Shown: positions 6,032 through 8,000 of the stretch, in pieces | Numbering within the stretch: the stretch's first letter is position 1 | Layout: each line of letters starts with the position of its first letter | NCBI GenBank assembly: GCA_031262005.1 | Contig: JAISIO010000013.1 | Location: forward strand, 1-8,000 | Source: Bacteroidales bacterium | GTDB lineage: Bacteria; Bacteroidota; Bacteroidia; Bacteroidales; UBA1715 | Direction: 5' to 3' | DNA length: 8,000 bases | Notes under the pieces: generated by a model | What the model was told of the DNA's origin: nothing | Databases searched by the model: none | Seen by the model: the letters and a program-made list of their open reading frames with translations, nothing else | Position numbers and translations under genes: made by a program

Positions 6032-7678
6032 ATGTTCTTTCACCCGCTTCATATTCCCAAAATTTCGCCACCAGTCGAATTTACCTTCCCATTTCATTAC
6101 ATTCCGCACCCATTGTGCCTCATTGCTGCGCAGCAGGTGTTTGATTATTTGGAACATCAGCAGGATTTTCAACATGATTTCGGCATACATCACCATGTAG
6201 ACGGTGTAAATGTCGGCAAAATGTTTGGCGTTTTAATCGTTGAAAATACCAAAAGACAAATCGGATTTTTAGCCGCTTTTTCGGGTAAATTGGCAAACAC
6301 GCAAACCTTGCCGTTTTTTGTGCCGCCTATTGTGAACATTACTCACGAAGAAAGTTTTTATCGCCAAAGCGAACAAGTACTTAATGAATATAATATGCTC
6401 ATTACCAGTGTAGAAAATGATGAGAATTATCAAAACTTGCTTGCAGAACTTGCAAAAAAAACAAATAAAATGCAGGCAGAATTGGCAGATTTGAAAACAA
6501 CAATGAAAACCGCAAAAGCCGAACGCGACGCACAACGTGCCGAAGCACACCATGCAATGACTGCACAAGAATATGAAACACTATGTGAACAATTAAAAAT
6601 CGAAAGTTTGCGATTACAATACCGCTACAAACAATGCGGTAAACAGTGGCGAACAGCAATTGACGAATTACAACAAAAAATAAATATCCATACTTCTCAT
6701 ATTCAATCATTAAAAAACACTCGTAAACAAAAATCGGAGCAATTACAGTATGAAATTTTTTCGCACTACACATTTTTAAATGCACATGGCGAACGCAAAT
6801 CTTTGAACGAAATTTTTAACGATATTCCCCCATCGGGAGCCGGCGAATGTGCAGCACCCAAATTGCTAAACTATGCGTATGAACATGGTTACAAACCTCG
6901 TGCAATGGCTGAATTTTGGTGGGGACAATCACCAAAATCGCAAATTCGGAAGCATAAACATTTTTATCCTGCCTGTAAAACTAAGTGTGAACCTATTTTG
7001 GGACACATGTTGCAAGGTTTACAAGTAGAAAAAAATCCTATTCTTACAGAACTTGCCGAAGAAAAAACTGTTAAAATATTGTTTGACGACGATGATATTG
7101 TGGTAATTAATAAACCGGCGGGAATGCTCTCTGTTCCTGGCAACGTAGATGCAGAATCGGCATTCACATATTTACAAAAAATATATACGGAAGGTATTTT
7201 CATAGTGCATCGGCTTGATATGGCAACATCGGGAATTATGGTATTTGCAAAAAACAAAAATAGCTGTGCCCGTATGCAACAGCAATTTTCGGAACGCAGC
7301 ATAAAAAAACGATATATAGCCATTCTGCAAGGAATTATCCCAGGCAATGAAGGAAGTATTTCCTTGCCGTTACGTCCCGATTTTGATAATCGTCCGCAAC
7401 AAATGGTATGTTCTGAACATGGGAAACCGTCATTTACATCGTGGAAAGTAATAGAACGAACAGCAACAACCACCAAAGTACATTTGTATCCGCACACCGG
7501 ACGCACCCATCAATTGCGAGTACACGCATCGCATCACGCCGGATTGAATGCGCCGATTGTGGGCGATGACTTATACGGAACAAAATCCGACCGTTTATAT
7601 TTGCATGCCGAATATATTGAATTTAATCATCCTACAACGAACAAAAGAGTTCATTTTCAGTGTAGCCCTGAATTTTAA
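6032..7678 (+). CDS. RluA-family RNA pseudouridine synthase with long N-terminal extension
   Basis: A 548-residue protein whose last 200 or so residues form an RluA-type pseudouridine synthase, which isomerises uridine to pseudouridine in tRNA or 23S rRNA. The catalytic part shows IVVINKPAGMLSVPG (356-370), the active-site motif HRLDMATSG (393-401) with catalytic Asp396, PLRPDFDNRPQQMV (446-459), and HTGRTHQLRVH (488-498). These details resemble E. coli RluA (tRNA U32 / 23S U746) more than RluC or RluD. Residues 1-335 are an extension: a folded start (about 1-125), a coiled coil rich in Lys, Glu and Gln (about 130-240), and a conserved-looking segment with GAGECAAPKLLNYAYEHG (269-286), AMAEFWWG (291-298) and YPACKTKC (312-319). 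I recall similar long RluA proteins in Bacteroidota and some Gammaproteobacteria, so the extension is probably native, not a chance fusion. The start at 6032 fits the N-terminus I expect for that group. The target uridine is inferred. Confidence 0.9.
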   Translation: MFFHPLHIPKISPPVEFTFPFHYIPHPLCLIAAQQVFDYLEHQQDFQHDFGIHHHVDGVNVGKMFGVLIVENTKRQIGFLAAFSGKLANTQTLPFFVPPIVNITHEESFYRQSEQVLNEYNMLITSVENDENYQNLLAELAKKTNKMQAELADLKTTMKTAKAERDAQRAEAHHAMTAQEYETLCEQLKIESLRLQYRYKQCGKQWRTAIDELQQKINIHTSHIQSLKNTRKQKSEQLQYEIFSHYTFLNAHGERKSLNEIFNDIPPSGAGECAAPKLLNYAYEHGYKPRAMAEFWWGQSPKSQIRKHKHFYPACKTKCEPILGHMLQGLQVEKNPILTELAEEKTVKILFDDDDIVVINKPAGMLSVPGNVDAESAFTYLQKIYTEGIFIVHRLDMATSGIMVFAKNKNSCARMQQQFSERSIKKRYIAILQGIIPGNEGSISLPLRPDFDNRPQQMVCSEHGKPSFTSWKVIERTATTTKVHLYPHTGRTHQLRVHASHHAGLNAPIVGDDLYGTKSDRLYLHAEYIEFNHPTTNKRVHFQCSPEF

Positions 7679-7679
7679 C

Positions 7680-7715
7680 AAAAAAAATCCCCAACACCAA
7701 AAGGTATTGAGGATT
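7680..7715 (-). terminator. Rho-independent terminator of the rRNA operon
   Basis: Read on the minus strand, the bases after 5S form a 13-position stem (arms 7703-7715 and 7686-7698) with a four-base UUUU loop, followed by a run of U residues down to 7680. In minus-strand RNA all 13 positions pair, 11 as Watson-Crick and 2 as G-U; in plus-strand RNA those two become C-A mismatches and no U tract follows. The terminator therefore serves the rRNA operon, not the converging pseudouridine synthase gene, whose stop codon ends at 7678. Confidence 0.9.
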
Positions 7716-7723
7716 CTAAAAAA

Positions 7724-7829
<106 letters not shown>

Positions 7830-7969
7830 AAATCTTTTCAATTGAAAATTGAGAATGGAAAATTGAAAATGTATCTTTAATTTTCAACTTTTAATTTTCA
7901 ATTTTTAATTATTTAAACATCATGGAAAAGAAAACAAGCAGTTTTGATTATCAAAAAAGCGCGTAAGAA
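7830..7969 (-). other. 23S-5S rRNA spacer with heptamer-repeat hairpin
   Basis: This spacer of about 140 bases has no tRNA. Its 5S-proximal half is an imperfect inverted repeat, 7840-7870 with 7880-7910, around a nine-base loop. Of 31 positions, 26 are Watson-Crick complementary. Both arms are made of 7-base steps: units like AATTGAA on the left (7840-7874) and TTAATTT/TCAATTT on the right (7877-7911). In the rRNA precursor this would be a long AU-rich stem between 23S and 5S, a plausible processing or spacing structure. The 23S-proximal half (7912-7969) shows no structure that I can name. Confidence 0.75.
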
Positions 7970-8000
7970 AATCTTTCGGGCAATTAGTACTACTCGGCTT
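7970..8000 (-). rRNA. rrl: 23S ribosomal RNA, 3' end only
   Basis: The last 31 or so bases of the window, read on the minus strand, match the end of 23S rRNA: AAGCCGAGTAGTACTAATTG followed by CCCGAAAGAT. The TACTAAT block lies about 20 bases from the 3' end in known 23S genes, which sets the boundary here near 7970 with an uncertainty of several bases. The rest of the gene continues beyond the right edge. Confidence 0.88.

Noticed and set aside
5956..6144. A 62-codon open frame overlapping the start of the pseudouridine synthase gene.
   Set aside because: Its first half translates the heptamer repeats and its second half overlaps a well-supported gene in another frame; the product has no family features.
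7686..7715. The 5S terminator considered as a bidirectional terminator that also serves the pseudouridine synthase gene.
   Set aside because: In plus-strand RNA two stem positions become C-A mismatches, and the bases after the stem are A-rich, so no U tract follows.
7922..7966. A 14-codon mini-ORF (MEKKTSSFDYQKSA) on the plus strand in the 23S-5S spacer, just after the repeat hairpin.
   Set aside because: It looks gene-like in composition, but it is antisense to the rRNA operon, very short, and has no promoter or conservation evidence; chance is the simpler reading.

Overview
The window looks like a piece of an AT-rich Bacteroidota (Bacteroidetes) chromosome; I cannot place it more finely. 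The grounds are the 5S and 23S rRNA sequences at the right edge, which look Bacteroidota-like from memory, the absence of clear Shine-Dalgarno motifs before the genes, a sigma-54 gene with a perfect RpoN box, and a long RluA-family protein with an N-terminal extension of a kind I associate with this phylum. It reads as ordinary chromosomal housekeeping sequence, with no mobile element, CRISPR array or defence locus visible.

Layout: five complete protein genes and one complete but chemically unusual DapF-family gene occupy 5-7678, all on the + strand. In order they are: a DapF-fold epimerase (5-859); a lipoprotein abutting it with no gap (860-1564); a secreted protein with a charged coiled-coil tail (1599-2507); a long-chain acyl-CoA synthetase (2554-4344); RpoN, sigma-54 (4395-5849); and a long RluA-type pseudouridine synthase (6032-7678). 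From about 7724 to the right edge the minus strand carries the end of an rRNA operon: the 3' end of 23S, a spacer of about 140 bases, 5S, and a strong intrinsic terminator. The rRNA operon and the pseudouridine synthase gene converge, with only a few bases between the end of the gene and the terminator. No stretch over 300 bases lacks a gene.

The genes do not form one obvious pathway. The first three are closely packed and may be co-transcribed: a peptidoglycan/lysine-type enzyme followed by two unknown envelope proteins. The acyl-CoA synthetase, sigma-54 and pseudouridine synthase genes are separated by short spacers made largely of degenerate 7- or 8-base tandem repeats.

Two observations stand out. 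First, the DapF-family protein keeps the first catalytic cysteine (Cys74) but has serine (Ser224) where the second is expected, and histidine where the substrate-binding glutamate is expected, so it may not be an ordinary diaminopimelate epimerase. Second, the rpoN/pseudouridine synthase spacer and the 23S-5S spacer carry unrelated sequences built the same way: two arrays of 7-base units in inverted orientation. One of these has perfect 27-base arms and ends at the base before a start codon.
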